A stretch of DNA of 64,000 bases from assembly GCA_002256995.1 (NCBI GenBank), contig NCGX01000005.1, positions 21,775-85,774 of the forward strand, given 5' to 3'. This document shows positions 16,617 to 23,898 of this stretch, one piece after another (within the stretch, counting starts at the first letter, position 1; every line of letters begins with the position of its first letter). The position numbers were made by a program, and so were the translations under genes. The DNA is from Hydrogenophilales bacterium 16-64-40 (GTDB lineage: Bacteria > Pseudomonadota > Gammaproteobacteria > Burkholderiales > Thiobacillaceae). The notes under the pieces are model-generated. The model saw only the letters and a list, made by a program, of their open reading frames with translations, made no database searches and had not been told where the DNA came from.

Positions 16617-17944
16617 AAAGCTTGCCTACCAGGGAGCGTAGCGGCTGTTTTCTGCAATGGGAGCAGGCTTGCGCACAATAGGGCGATGATCAGCCAGATC
16701 AGAACTGACCACTGGGCGGTATAAAAGGACGGATGAGTATTGAGCGGGAAGATCCAGGCCAGTGCCGCCATGGCAAATGGCAATGACTGGATTCTTCGCT
16801 CCTGGCTTGCCAGGCGCCAACTTCTGACCAGTAGCACATAAAACAAGCCTAACCCGGCAAGCCCGATCAGGCCGGTTTCGGTCGTTACTTCCAGGATGAT
16901 CTGATGCGCATAGAAAGCGCCTGTCGGCCTCCCCGACGCTTCGTTTATGGATAGGAAAGGATCGTTAGGCTGCGCAAACTCGGGATAGGCATAACGGAAC
17001 GCCCTGACGCCCACCCCATTGACGGGATGCGCGTCGATCATGGCAAAGGCGTCTTTCCAGAGCGTCCAGCGGAGGGAAAGTGCCTGATCGATTTTGGCTT
17101 CGTCGCCGGAAAAAAGCAGCAGGGTCTGATCCAATCGCTGCTTCGCGGCAGGGGTCTCGAATACGGCATAGGTCCCGGCCAGCCCGGCCAGCGCGACCAC
17201 CGCACCGATTTTCCAGAACGCCACATCGCGCCGTCGTGTCTCTGAAAGAATCAGCCATATACAAACCAGGCCAAAGCTTACCCAGCCGCCCCGGCTGCCA
17301 GCGAGAATGACCACCGCCCCTGTCAGAACTGCTGCCAGCAGCATCAGGGCCGGTTTGGCACGGAGGGCAAGCAGGAGGAATGGCGCCAGCACCGGCAAGG
17401 CATTGCCCAGCTTCAACCCCTCCTCACCGAATATTCCATTGAGCCGGCTGGATGCATTCGTGTAGCCGAAAAAATCCTGGCCGACCGCGGCCTGGAAGAG
17501 CGCATCGACTACCCAGAATGCAGTCAACCAAGCCAATAGTTTGAACAGCAGTGATAACTGGTCCGGCTTGCTCATCGCCCAAATAATGAGCAGGCCGGCG
17601 AGATAAAAACGGATGAATACCAGAACCGTACCGCCAGATTTCTTCACGTCATAGCTGTCCGTGACAGAAAGCAGCATGGGCAGCCAGATGCAGGCAAACA
17701 AGAGCGTGAAAAGCCTGACGGCCGGCTCCTGAAAGAATGCCCTGCCATATTTGTACAAGAGCACCCCTCCGCCGATCGTCATGATCAGGAGGGGCAGTTC
17801 AACTGATCGTTTGAACGGAAACAGCAGGAAGCAGAAAAAAATCAGCCAGGTGAAGTGCTGGGGTTTAAGAGATGGTGTCATGGGCGTGTTGCGCTGTGTC
17901 GAGCCTGCCTTTTCGCGGGCCGCTCCTTCCGTGGAAGTAGCCAT
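16613..17944 (-). CDS. O-antigen ligase / Wzy-like polytopic membrane protein
   Basis: This 443-residue protein has roughly ten to twelve transmembrane segments. A conserved periplasmic-loop region includes LAGSRGGWVSFGLV, HPVNGVGVRAFRYAYP and THPSFYTAQWS, with a His near the GVG motif, the pattern of the WaaL/Wzy superfamily. It would ligate finished polymer to lipid A-core or polymerise repeat units. The long frame opens at 17944; an internal ATG at 17881 begins directly before the first membrane helix and may be the true start, with no strong ribosome-binding site for either. Ligase versus polymerase cannot be decided from sequence alone. Confidence 0.78.
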   Translation of the reverse strand: MATSTEGAAREKAGSTQRNTPMTPSLKPQHFTWLIFFCFLLFPFKRSVELPLLIMTIGGGVLLYKYGRAFFQEPAVRLFTLLFACIWLPMLLSVTDSYDVKKSGGTVLVFIRFYLAGLLIIWAMSKPDQLSLLFKLLAWLTAFWVVDALFQAAVGQDFFGYTNASSRLNGIFGEEGLKLGNALPVLAPFLLLALRAKPALMLLAAVLTGAVVILAGSRGGWVSFGLVCIWLILSETRRRDVAFWKIGAVVALAGLAGTYAVFETPAAKQRLDQTLLLFSGDEAKIDQALSLRWTLWKDAFAMIDAHPVNGVGVRAFRYAYPEFAQPNDPFLSINEASGRPTGAFYAHQIILEVTTETGLIGLAGLGLFYVLLVRSWRLASQERRIQSLPFAMAALAWIFPLNTHPSFYTAQWSVLIWLIIALLCASLLPLQKTAATLPGRQAF

Positions 17945-17965
17945 TCTGATGCGCTGGGTTTGGGT

Positions 17966-18014
17966 TGGTTGCTGTCATCATCCCGCACATTATGCGGGAT
18001 GATGACAGCAACCA
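17966..18014. repeat. Perfect 22-bp inverted repeat (strong hairpin)
   Basis: The left arm (17966-17987) starts TGGTTGCTGTCATC and the right arm (17993-18014) ends GATGACAGCAACCA. The arms match exactly over 22 bases around the five-base loop CATTA. It lies between two minus-strand genes (GT4 and O-antigen ligase-like) and is not followed by a T-run on either strand, so it is not a standard intrinsic terminator. A repetitive palindrome or an mRNA-stabilising hairpin is more likely. Confidence 0.85.
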
Positions 18015-18038
18015 TGCCGTACCGCCGAGTATCGGCGT

Positions 18039-19097
18039 TCACGTATGCAGGCCATTAAGCGCCGCATCCAATTGATCGCGCAATATCCCGTCCGAAAAGT
18101 ATTCCCGGCTGGACGTTGCGGCGGCCTCACCAAGCTGGCGCAGGCGGGCGGGGTTTGCTGCCAGCGTCGCCACCCGGTCTGCCAGGGACTGGGCATCGCC
18201 CGGCGGAACCCAGACAAGTCCGGTCTGCTCTGCAGCAGCCAGGCCTTCCGGGTAAGCGCTGGCCGAACGCGTGATCACCGGCCTGCCGCAGGCCAGTGAC
18301 TGGAATACCTTGTTGGGGATGACCCGGTCGGCCTTCGGTGTTGTGCCGAACACGCCAAGCAGGATGTCGGCCTGGTGAATGCGCGCCGGGAGGCTCTCGT
18401 AGGGCGCCCAGTCTTCGAATCTCACGTTTTCCAGCCCCCTGGCCTTGTCCTCGCATTCCTTGCGCAACGGCCCCTGCCCCAGGAGAACCCACTTCACCGG
18501 TGGCCCTTGATGTAGCCGTGCGGCCTCGATGACGACCTGCGGGCCCTGCAAGGGGATGAAGCTACCGTAGAACAGAACCTCTAAAGGCCTGTCCCCTTCC
18601 CTGGATGGCAGACGTGCCGGTTTGAAAAGGGCTCCCTCGGCGCCGACATAGACCACCGCGAGATTTTCTCTGGGAACGCCTAGCACCCGGGAAAAGTAAC
18701 CGGCATGAGCGGCTGTGTCGGCAATCACCCTGTCGGCGCGCTGAAACAGGCCTTGCTCCCAGACAAGCAGGTGGCGCGCGCGAGAACTCTCGGCCTTCAG
18801 TTTCCCGCGCTCGTCGACCTGTTTGTCATAGGCGGAGATGAGGGGATCAAAAACCAGGGGTACGCCCTGACGATGCGCCCAGCGGCTCGCCGCCGCCAGG
18901 TCGCGGTGCCTGAAGCAGGGCACCCAGACCAGATCGGGTCTGGGCACTCGTCGCAGCCTCGCTTCCCAGTCGGCCAGCCCGGCAAACTTCGGATGGAAAT
19001 CCCTGACCTGCCACCCGAGGTCGGCGAACAGTTTGCGCAGGACGCGGTTGCGGGAGTAGGCGGGGTCGAAGCGTCCCCACCATAGAACGGTTGGCAA
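18039..19097 (-). CDS. GT4 glycosyltransferase
   Basis: This 352-residue GT-B enzyme has an N-terminal domain with VLWWGRFDPAYSRNRVLRKL and a C-terminal donor domain with EVLFYGSFIPLQGP, VKWVLLGQGP and NKVFQSLACGRPVITRSASAYPE. The E in the EGLAAAEQTGLVWVPPGD segment is the usual nucleotide-sugar contact of the family. It ends two bases from the neighbouring GT2 start region, and the two form a minus-strand unit reading toward the O-antigen ligase-like gene. Confidence 0.83.
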   Translation of the reverse strand: MPTVLWWGRFDPAYSRNRVLRKLFADLGWQVRDFHPKFAGLADWEARLRRVPRPDLVWVPCFRHRDLAAASRWAHRQGVPLVFDPLISAYDKQVDERGKLKAESSRARHLLVWEQGLFQRADRVIADTAAHAGYFSRVLGVPRENLAVVYVGAEGALFKPARLPSREGDRPLEVLFYGSFIPLQGPQVVIEAARLHQGPPVKWVLLGQGPLRKECEDKARGLENVRFEDWAPYESLPARIHQADILLGVFGTTPKADRVIPNKVFQSLACGRPVITRSASAYPEGLAAAEQTGLVWVPPGDAQSLADRVATLAANPARLRQLGEAAATSSREYFSDGILRDQLDAALNGLHT

Positions 19098-19099
19098 GC

Positions 19100-19879
19100 C
19101 TACTTCCCTCGCCTGGCCAGCCGATGCAGCTCGCGCGCCTTGGCCAGACGGATGAAGCGCTGGAACGCATACATGTGGCTGACAACGATGCCGTCGATGC
19201 CGTTGACGAATTCGCGCCGGAGAATGTAGGACTTGAAGAAGGCGAGGAGGGGAATGAGCAGCAGGCTCAGTGCAGAAGGATTGCGTCCCTTCTGGAACAG
19301 GTCCTGAGCTCTGGCGGTCGATGCGAAATTTGCCTTGTCTACATGATGGCTGAGGGAGCGAAACGAGCGATGGTTGACCATGCCCTTCAGGTGTCCCACC
19401 CGGCCTTCATGCACCACGACCGAATCGTGCACCGGAGAGTCCTTGAAGCCGGCGAATGTCTTGCGGTACAGGCGAATCGGATGGTGGAAGGCCGTCCAGC
19501 GGTGTCCCCTTTCCTGAAACGGATACAGCGGCAGAATCGGCAGCGTGTAGGCCGCAGCGCCAGGCAGTCCGCTCTGGAACAGTGCCCGGATTTCTGCCCC
19601 GAGCTCGGGCGTGATTTCCTCGTCGGCATCCAGGTTCAGCAGCCAGTCGTTGCGGCACAGCCCTTCGCCAAACACCTTCTGCGGGCCGTATCCGCGCCAC
19701 GCGTTGAACACCACCCGCGCGCCCAGCGCCTCGCTGACGGCCACTGTGTCGTCCCGGCTGCCGCTGTCGATCACGATGATCTCGTCCACCCACTCCTTCA
19801 CGCTGTTGATCGTGAGGCGGATGCGGTCCGTCTCGTCCTGGGCAATAATGAATACGGAGATGGGGAGTCGTGTCGTCAT
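19100..19879 (-). CDS. GT2 glycosyltransferase, WaaE/KdtX-like
   Basis: This 259-residue enzyme starts MTTRLPISVFIIAQDETDRI and has SVKEWVDEIIVIDSGSRDDTV, LLNLDADEEITPEL and FKDSPVHDSVVV, typical of WaaE-like transferases that modify the lipopolysaccharide core. Part of the open frame lies upstream, but ATG 19879 places the start directly at the GT2 fold. A later hydrophobic segment (LSLLLIPLLAFFKSYIL) suggests membrane association. It is divergent from the GT10-like gene. Confidence 0.85.
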   Translation of the reverse strand: MTTRLPISVFIIAQDETDRIRLTINSVKEWVDEIIVIDSGSRDDTVAVSEALGARVVFNAWRGYGPQKVFGEGLCRNDWLLNLDADEEITPELGAEIRALFQSGLPGAAAYTLPILPLYPFQERGHRWTAFHHPIRLYRKTFAGFKDSPVHDSVVVHEGRVGHLKGMVNHRSFRSLSHHVDKANFASTARAQDLFQKGRNPSALSLLLIPLLAFFKSYILRREFVNGIDGIVVSHMYAFQRFIRLAKARELHRLARRGK

Positions 19880-20006
19880 TGTGCTAAATACTAGATGGGC
19901 TGGGGTTTGCAGCATACTTTTGATTCAGGCACATGGACGCCGAGCGCATGCATTTTCCATGGCAGCGTGATAATACTTGACCAATGGCCTCCCTAAATCA
20001 CACAAA

Positions 20007-21068
20007 ATGACAAATCCCTCCGTCGAGCAGACGCCGAAAATTCGAGTCAAGGTCATTTCGCCCATTCCCGAGCGGTATTTCCTGCACCAGCTCCCTCAGG
20101 GCAATCCGGTGTGGGGCAGCTGTCGTTTCAGCTTCGATCCGACAGACCGGCACTATGACTGGCTGGTTGTGTACGAAGACCTGCGGACGGCAAACAAGGA
20201 TCCGCGGAAGAATCGCTTCGAGGAGTTGGCCTGTCCACGCCGGCATACCATGCTCACCACCAGCGAGCCGTCCTCGATCAAGCACTACGGCAATGCCTAC
20301 GCAAGCCAGTTTGGCTGCGTGCTGACCAGCCAGGAGGCATGGGCGCTTCCGCATCCGGACAGGATTTTCTCGCAGGCCGGGTTGATTTGGATGTATGGCA
20401 TCGGGGCCCATCACGAAATCGCCTTCGATGACATGGTCGCGCACCCGCCTGCGGTCAAGGCCCACGATCTGTCTATGGTGTTCTCACCCAAGCGGATGCG
20501 GCACACGCTGCATCATCGCCGCTTCAGCTTCATGCGGGATCTGATGCAGCGTGTGCCGGAGATGCACGTCTATGGACGTGGGGCTCGCCCGCTGGACGAC
20601 AAGGCCCAGGCGCTGGATGCCTATCGTTATCATGTGGCGATCGAGAACTACATCGGCCCACATCACTGGACCGAAAAGCTGTCCGATGCTTTTCTCGGCC
20701 TGACCTTGCCTTTCTATGCGGGCTGCCCCAACGCTGCAGACTATTTTCCGCCTGAAAGCTTTATCTCTGTCGACATGAAGGATCCTGCTGGCGCCGCGCG
20801 CATCATTCGCCAGGCCATCATGGACAACGAATACGAGAAACGTTTGCCTGCCATCATCGAGGCACGCCGCCGGGTGCTGTTCGAGCACAATTTATTCGCG
20901 GTGATTTCGCGCGAAATCGAGAAGCGGCATCGTCCCGATGCCCAAGCCGGCGATCATGGCGTCATCTATTCGCGCCACGCCTTACGGAAGAAGAGCCTGT
21001 CGCACGGCCTGCAGGTCGTGTACGGGAAAGCACGCGCTCGCGCCATTCATCTGATCCGCGGGCATTAG
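20007..21068 (+). CDS. GT10 (fucosyltransferase-family) glycosyltransferase
   Basis: This 353-residue protein has the C-terminal GT10 donor motif YRYHVAIENYIGPHHWTEKL followed by SDAFLGLTLPFYAG, the bacterial counterpart of the alpha-1,3-fucosyltransferase signature. The N-terminal half (YDWLVVYEDL, TMLTTSEPSSIKHYG) fits the acceptor domain of the family. GT10 enzymes generally use GDP-fucose. No fucose synthesis genes are in this window, so the donor is unknown. ATG 20007 is the first ATG of the frame; a TTG 30 bases earlier is less likely. Confidence 0.85.
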   Translation: MTNPSVEQTPKIRVKVISPIPERYFLHQLPQGNPVWGSCRFSFDPTDRHYDWLVVYEDLRTANKDPRKNRFEELACPRRHTMLTTSEPSSIKHYGNAYASQFGCVLTSQEAWALPHPDRIFSQAGLIWMYGIGAHHEIAFDDMVAHPPAVKAHDLSMVFSPKRMRHTLHHRRFSFMRDLMQRVPEMHVYGRGARPLDDKAQALDAYRYHVAIENYIGPHHWTEKLSDAFLGLTLPFYAGCPNAADYFPPESFISVDMKDPAGAARIIRQAIMDNEYEKRLPAIIEARRRVLFEHNLFAVISREIEKRHRPDAQAGDHGVIYSRHALRKKSLSHGLQVVYGKARARAIHLIRGH

Positions 21069-21098
21069 ATAAGCAATCCCGGCACGGCCAGGCGCGGC

Positions 21099-22241
21099 CT
21101 ACTGCCCGCCCTGTCTGCGCGGCGTACGTGCGAGCTGTTCATACAGATCCAGCGTCTGCGACAGCATGCTGCGCAGCGGATAGCAATCGCCTGTGGGCAC
21201 TGATATGGGCTGCAGCAACAAGGCGGCGATTCGCTGTGTCAGCGCGCTGATGTCGCCCCTCTGTAGCAAACCCTCGGGATAAATCGTGCGCAGGATTTCG
21301 CCAACGCCGCCGTGGTCGTAGCCCGCCGTGGGCACGCCCAGCCGCAGCGCCTCCAGCGTGGTGCGGCCGAAGGATTCGGGCTGGGTGGAGAGCGACAGCA
21401 CCAGGTTCGAGATGGCCAGGATGTTTTTCAGGTCGTCGCGCTGGCCGGTGAAGCTGATGTCGGCTTCAAGCTCCATGCTGCGCACGCGGTAGCGCAGCTT
21501 GTGCAGGTAGCGCTGCTTGGACGCCGACGCACCGCCGACGATGAGGCCATGCACGGGCAGGCCGCGCCGCTTCAGCCGTGCGATCAGCTCGATGAAATCC
21601 TCATGCCCCTTGAGCCGGGTGATACGGCCGGGCAGGGTGAGGATCTGCTTGCCGGCGGCATCGGGGAACTGGCCATAAAACGCCTGCTGCCAGGCCGGAT
21701 CGGGTTTCCAGCCGTGCGGATAAGTCTCGCCATCGACGCCGCGATGGATGACCTGGATGCGCCACGGCGGCGTGTCGGGGTATTCGCGCAGGATGTAATC
21801 GCGCACGGTGTTGGACACGGCGATCACGGCTTCGCCCTGCGTCATGATGCGGCTGTAGCGATTGACGCCGTACATGCCGTGCACGGTGGTGACGAAACGC
21901 GGCCGCGTGGCCGGATTCATGCCGCGCCAGGCCAGATACGCAATCCACGCCGGCACGCGCGAGCGCGCATGGAGGATGTCGACCTTGTGCGCCTGCAGAA
22001 ACTTGCGCAGCCTGCCGACGAGCAGCAGGGTTTTGAATTTTTTGTCGCCGATTGGCCAGGCGAAATGTTCGGCGCCCGATGCAACGAGCGGCGCGACCAG
22101 CCGACCGCCTGCCGAGATCACCAGCGCCCGGTGGCCGTGTTCGATGAGGGCTTGTGCCACTTCGAGCGTGCCGCGTTCCACCCCGCCGGACTCGAGCGCG
22201 GGCACCAGTTGTAGGACGGTCAGTTTGTTTTCTTCAGTCAT
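21099..22241 (-). CDS. GT4 glycosyltransferase
   Basis: This 380-residue GT-B enzyme has VLQLVPALESGGVERGTLEVA near the N-terminus (split here by a conserved GG loop), HARSRVPAWIAYLA, and VIAVSNTVRDYI. The C-terminal domain has LTLPGRITRLKGHEDFIEL, VHGLIVGG and PESFGRTTLEALRLGVP, whose E/F-G-R-T-x-x-E pattern is the nucleotide-sugar site. It resembles lipopolysaccharide-core or O-antigen GT4 transferases. Its start region faces the pyruvyltransferase-like gene across a repeat-rich gap. Confidence 0.87.
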   Translation of the reverse strand: MTEENKLTVLQLVPALESGGVERGTLEVAQALIEHGHRALVISAGGRLVAPLVASGAEHFAWPIGDKKFKTLLLVGRLRKFLQAHKVDILHARSRVPAWIAYLAWRGMNPATRPRFVTTVHGMYGVNRYSRIMTQGEAVIAVSNTVRDYILREYPDTPPWRIQVIHRGVDGETYPHGWKPDPAWQQAFYGQFPDAAGKQILTLPGRITRLKGHEDFIELIARLKRRGLPVHGLIVGGASASKQRYLHKLRYRVRSMELEADISFTGQRDDLKNILAISNLVLSLSTQPESFGRTTLEALRLGVPTAGYDHGGVGEILRTIYPEGLLQRGDISALTQRIAALLLQPISVPTGDCYPLRSMLSQTLDLYEQLARTPRRQGGQ

Positions 22242-22641
22242 TCGTTGTTGTCTTGAAATCGCTGTGGGGTCTCCCTGTAGGAGGGCCGCCCTCGGCCCGA
22301 ATTACGCACCCTTGCAAACACCACGGCATCGGGCCGAGGGCGGCCCTCCTACAGGTCTCTCCCGCTTATATTTCCCTGGATTATCCCAATAATCCATTGG
22401 CGGGTTGTGCCAAGGGCGCGCAGGCGTTTGAAACCTGCTCCCCATAGCCTCGCGGCAGGACGTTCATGATTGCGTGAAGTCGGCATATCCTGAAAAGGGT
22501 GCAGGCTCGGTTGCCGCTCAGGGGTTTTAACCCGCGCAGCCCTGTCCTGCAACGCTTTTGTCAACGCTCCAAAATTTTCCGGGCAGCGGTGGCCCTGCGT
22601 CGGAATGACGATTGAGGGCCGCTGTTTACGCTTGGCAGACG
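22242..22641. other. Repeat-bearing intergenic region
   Basis: This 400-base divergent gap holds the perfect palindromic element described next and then CCCAATAATCCATT at about 22385-22398, which recurs at 28548-28561. I see no reading frame with coding character and no convincing promoter for either flanking gene. Confidence 0.6.
22274..22355. repeat. Dispersed palindromic element, copy C (27-bp perfect arms)
   Basis: The arms 22274-22300 and 22329-22355 are exact inverted copies (beginning CCTGTAGGAGGGCCGCCCTC) around a 28-base loop containing GCACCCTTGCAAACACCAC. This is the best-preserved member of a family whose other copies lie at 11221-11320 and 13731-13792. Confidence 0.9.
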
Positions 22642-23835
22642 ATGAACGCTCACGCCCCGCCGATCCTGTTCGGCGCCTTCGACCGCCACAACTTCGGCGA
22701 CCTGCTGTTCCCGCATATGTTGGGGACGCTGCTGCCGGGGCGGGGCTTCGCGTTCGCCGGGCTGGCGGCGCGCGACCTGCGGGCTTTGGGCGGACACCGG
22801 GTGAGTGCGCTGGCTGGGCTTCGAAGGCCTGCCGGGCTGATCCATGCCGGCGGCGAGCTGCTGACCTGCACCGCCTGGCAAGCAGCCGTCATGCTGCTCG
22901 ATCCGGCCGCGGCTGCTGCGGCCATTTCGCGTTATGGCGACGAGCCGGCTGCGGCCGCTGCGTGGGCAGCCCGCCAGCTCGGCACCTCGAGAAGCATGCC
23001 CTATGTCGTGGGGCGCGATGCGCTGGCGCCGCGCGGCAAGCTGATTTTCAACGCCGTCGGCGGCGTGGAGTGGGACGGCCTGTCGGCCGCTGAGCGGGGC
23101 GAGGTGAAGGCGGCGCTCGTGCAGGCGGACTGGCTCAGCGTGCGCGATCATGTCACGCAGGCGGCATTGCACGCGGAGGGGATCGCCGCGCCGCTGTGTC
23201 CCGACCCGGCGGTGATGGTGGAACAGTGCTTCGGCGAGGTGATTCGCCGGCACCAGCAGCAGGGCGCGGTGAAAGCCGTTTTGGGCGTTTTCCCGCAGGG
23301 CTATCTGGCGTGCCAGTTCAGCGCGGATTTTGCCGACGATGCCAGTCTGGATGCGCTGGCACAGGGCCTGTCGAAGGTGGCTGCCGCGACGGGCCTGGGC
23401 GTGGCGCTGTTCTGCGCCGGCACGGCGCCGTGGCACGACGATCCGGCGCTGACTGGAAAGCTGCTGCGCCGGCTGCCGCCCGCTACGGCGCGGTTGTTTC
23501 CGTCGCTGCATCTGTGGGACATCTGCGCCCTCATCGCCGCCAGCCGCGGCGTAGTGTGCAGCAGTCTGCATGGCCGCATCGTCGCACTGGCCTACGGCCT
23601 GCCGCGGGTCAGCCTGATGCCGCCGCAGCAGGGCCTGCGCCCCGACAAACGCGCCGCCTTTGCCGAAACCTGGGAGCCGGACGCGATGCCGCGCAGTGTG
23701 GCGGTCGACCGTGTCGAGCCCGCACTGATGCGGGCGCTGGCCGTGCCCGCCGAGCTGCTGCGCGAGAATGCGGCAAGCCTGCGCGAACGCTATCTGCAAA
23801 GCCAGTCGCAGTGGGTCGGGCTGCTGCCGCCATGA
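22642..23835 (+). CDS. Polysaccharide pyruvyltransferase-family protein
   Basis: This 397-residue protein has NFGDLLFPHML near the N-terminus and the C-terminal SSLHGRIVALAYGLPRVSL motif of the PssM/CsaB pyruvyltransferase superfamily, which transfers pyruvate from phosphoenolpyruvate as a ketal onto sugars. GLIHAGGELL and FNAVGGVEW are also family-like. I start at ATG 22642; a TTG at 22612 would add ten residues. It would add negative charge to the surface polymer, but the family also contains members of other function. Confidence 0.75.
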   Translation: MNAHAPPILFGAFDRHNFGDLLFPHMLGTLLPGRGFAFAGLAARDLRALGGHRVSALAGLRRPAGLIHAGGELLTCTAWQAAVMLLDPAAAAAAISRYGDEPAAAAAWAARQLGTSRSMPYVVGRDALAPRGKLIFNAVGGVEWDGLSAAERGEVKAALVQADWLSVRDHVTQAALHAEGIAAPLCPDPAVMVEQCFGEVIRRHQQQGAVKAVLGVFPQGYLACQFSADFADDASLDALAQGLSKVAAATGLGVALFCAGTAPWHDDPALTGKLLRRLPPATARLFPSLHLWDICALIAASRGVVCSSLHGRIVALAYGLPRVSLMPPQQGLRPDKRAAFAETWEPDAMPRSVAVDRVEPALMRALAVPAELLRENAASLRERYLQSQSQWVGLLPP

Positions 23836-23898
23836 ATCAGGCCGGCCAGCCGGTCTTGCGCAATAATCCTATAACCACTAAAAACCGTCCCCCACACC

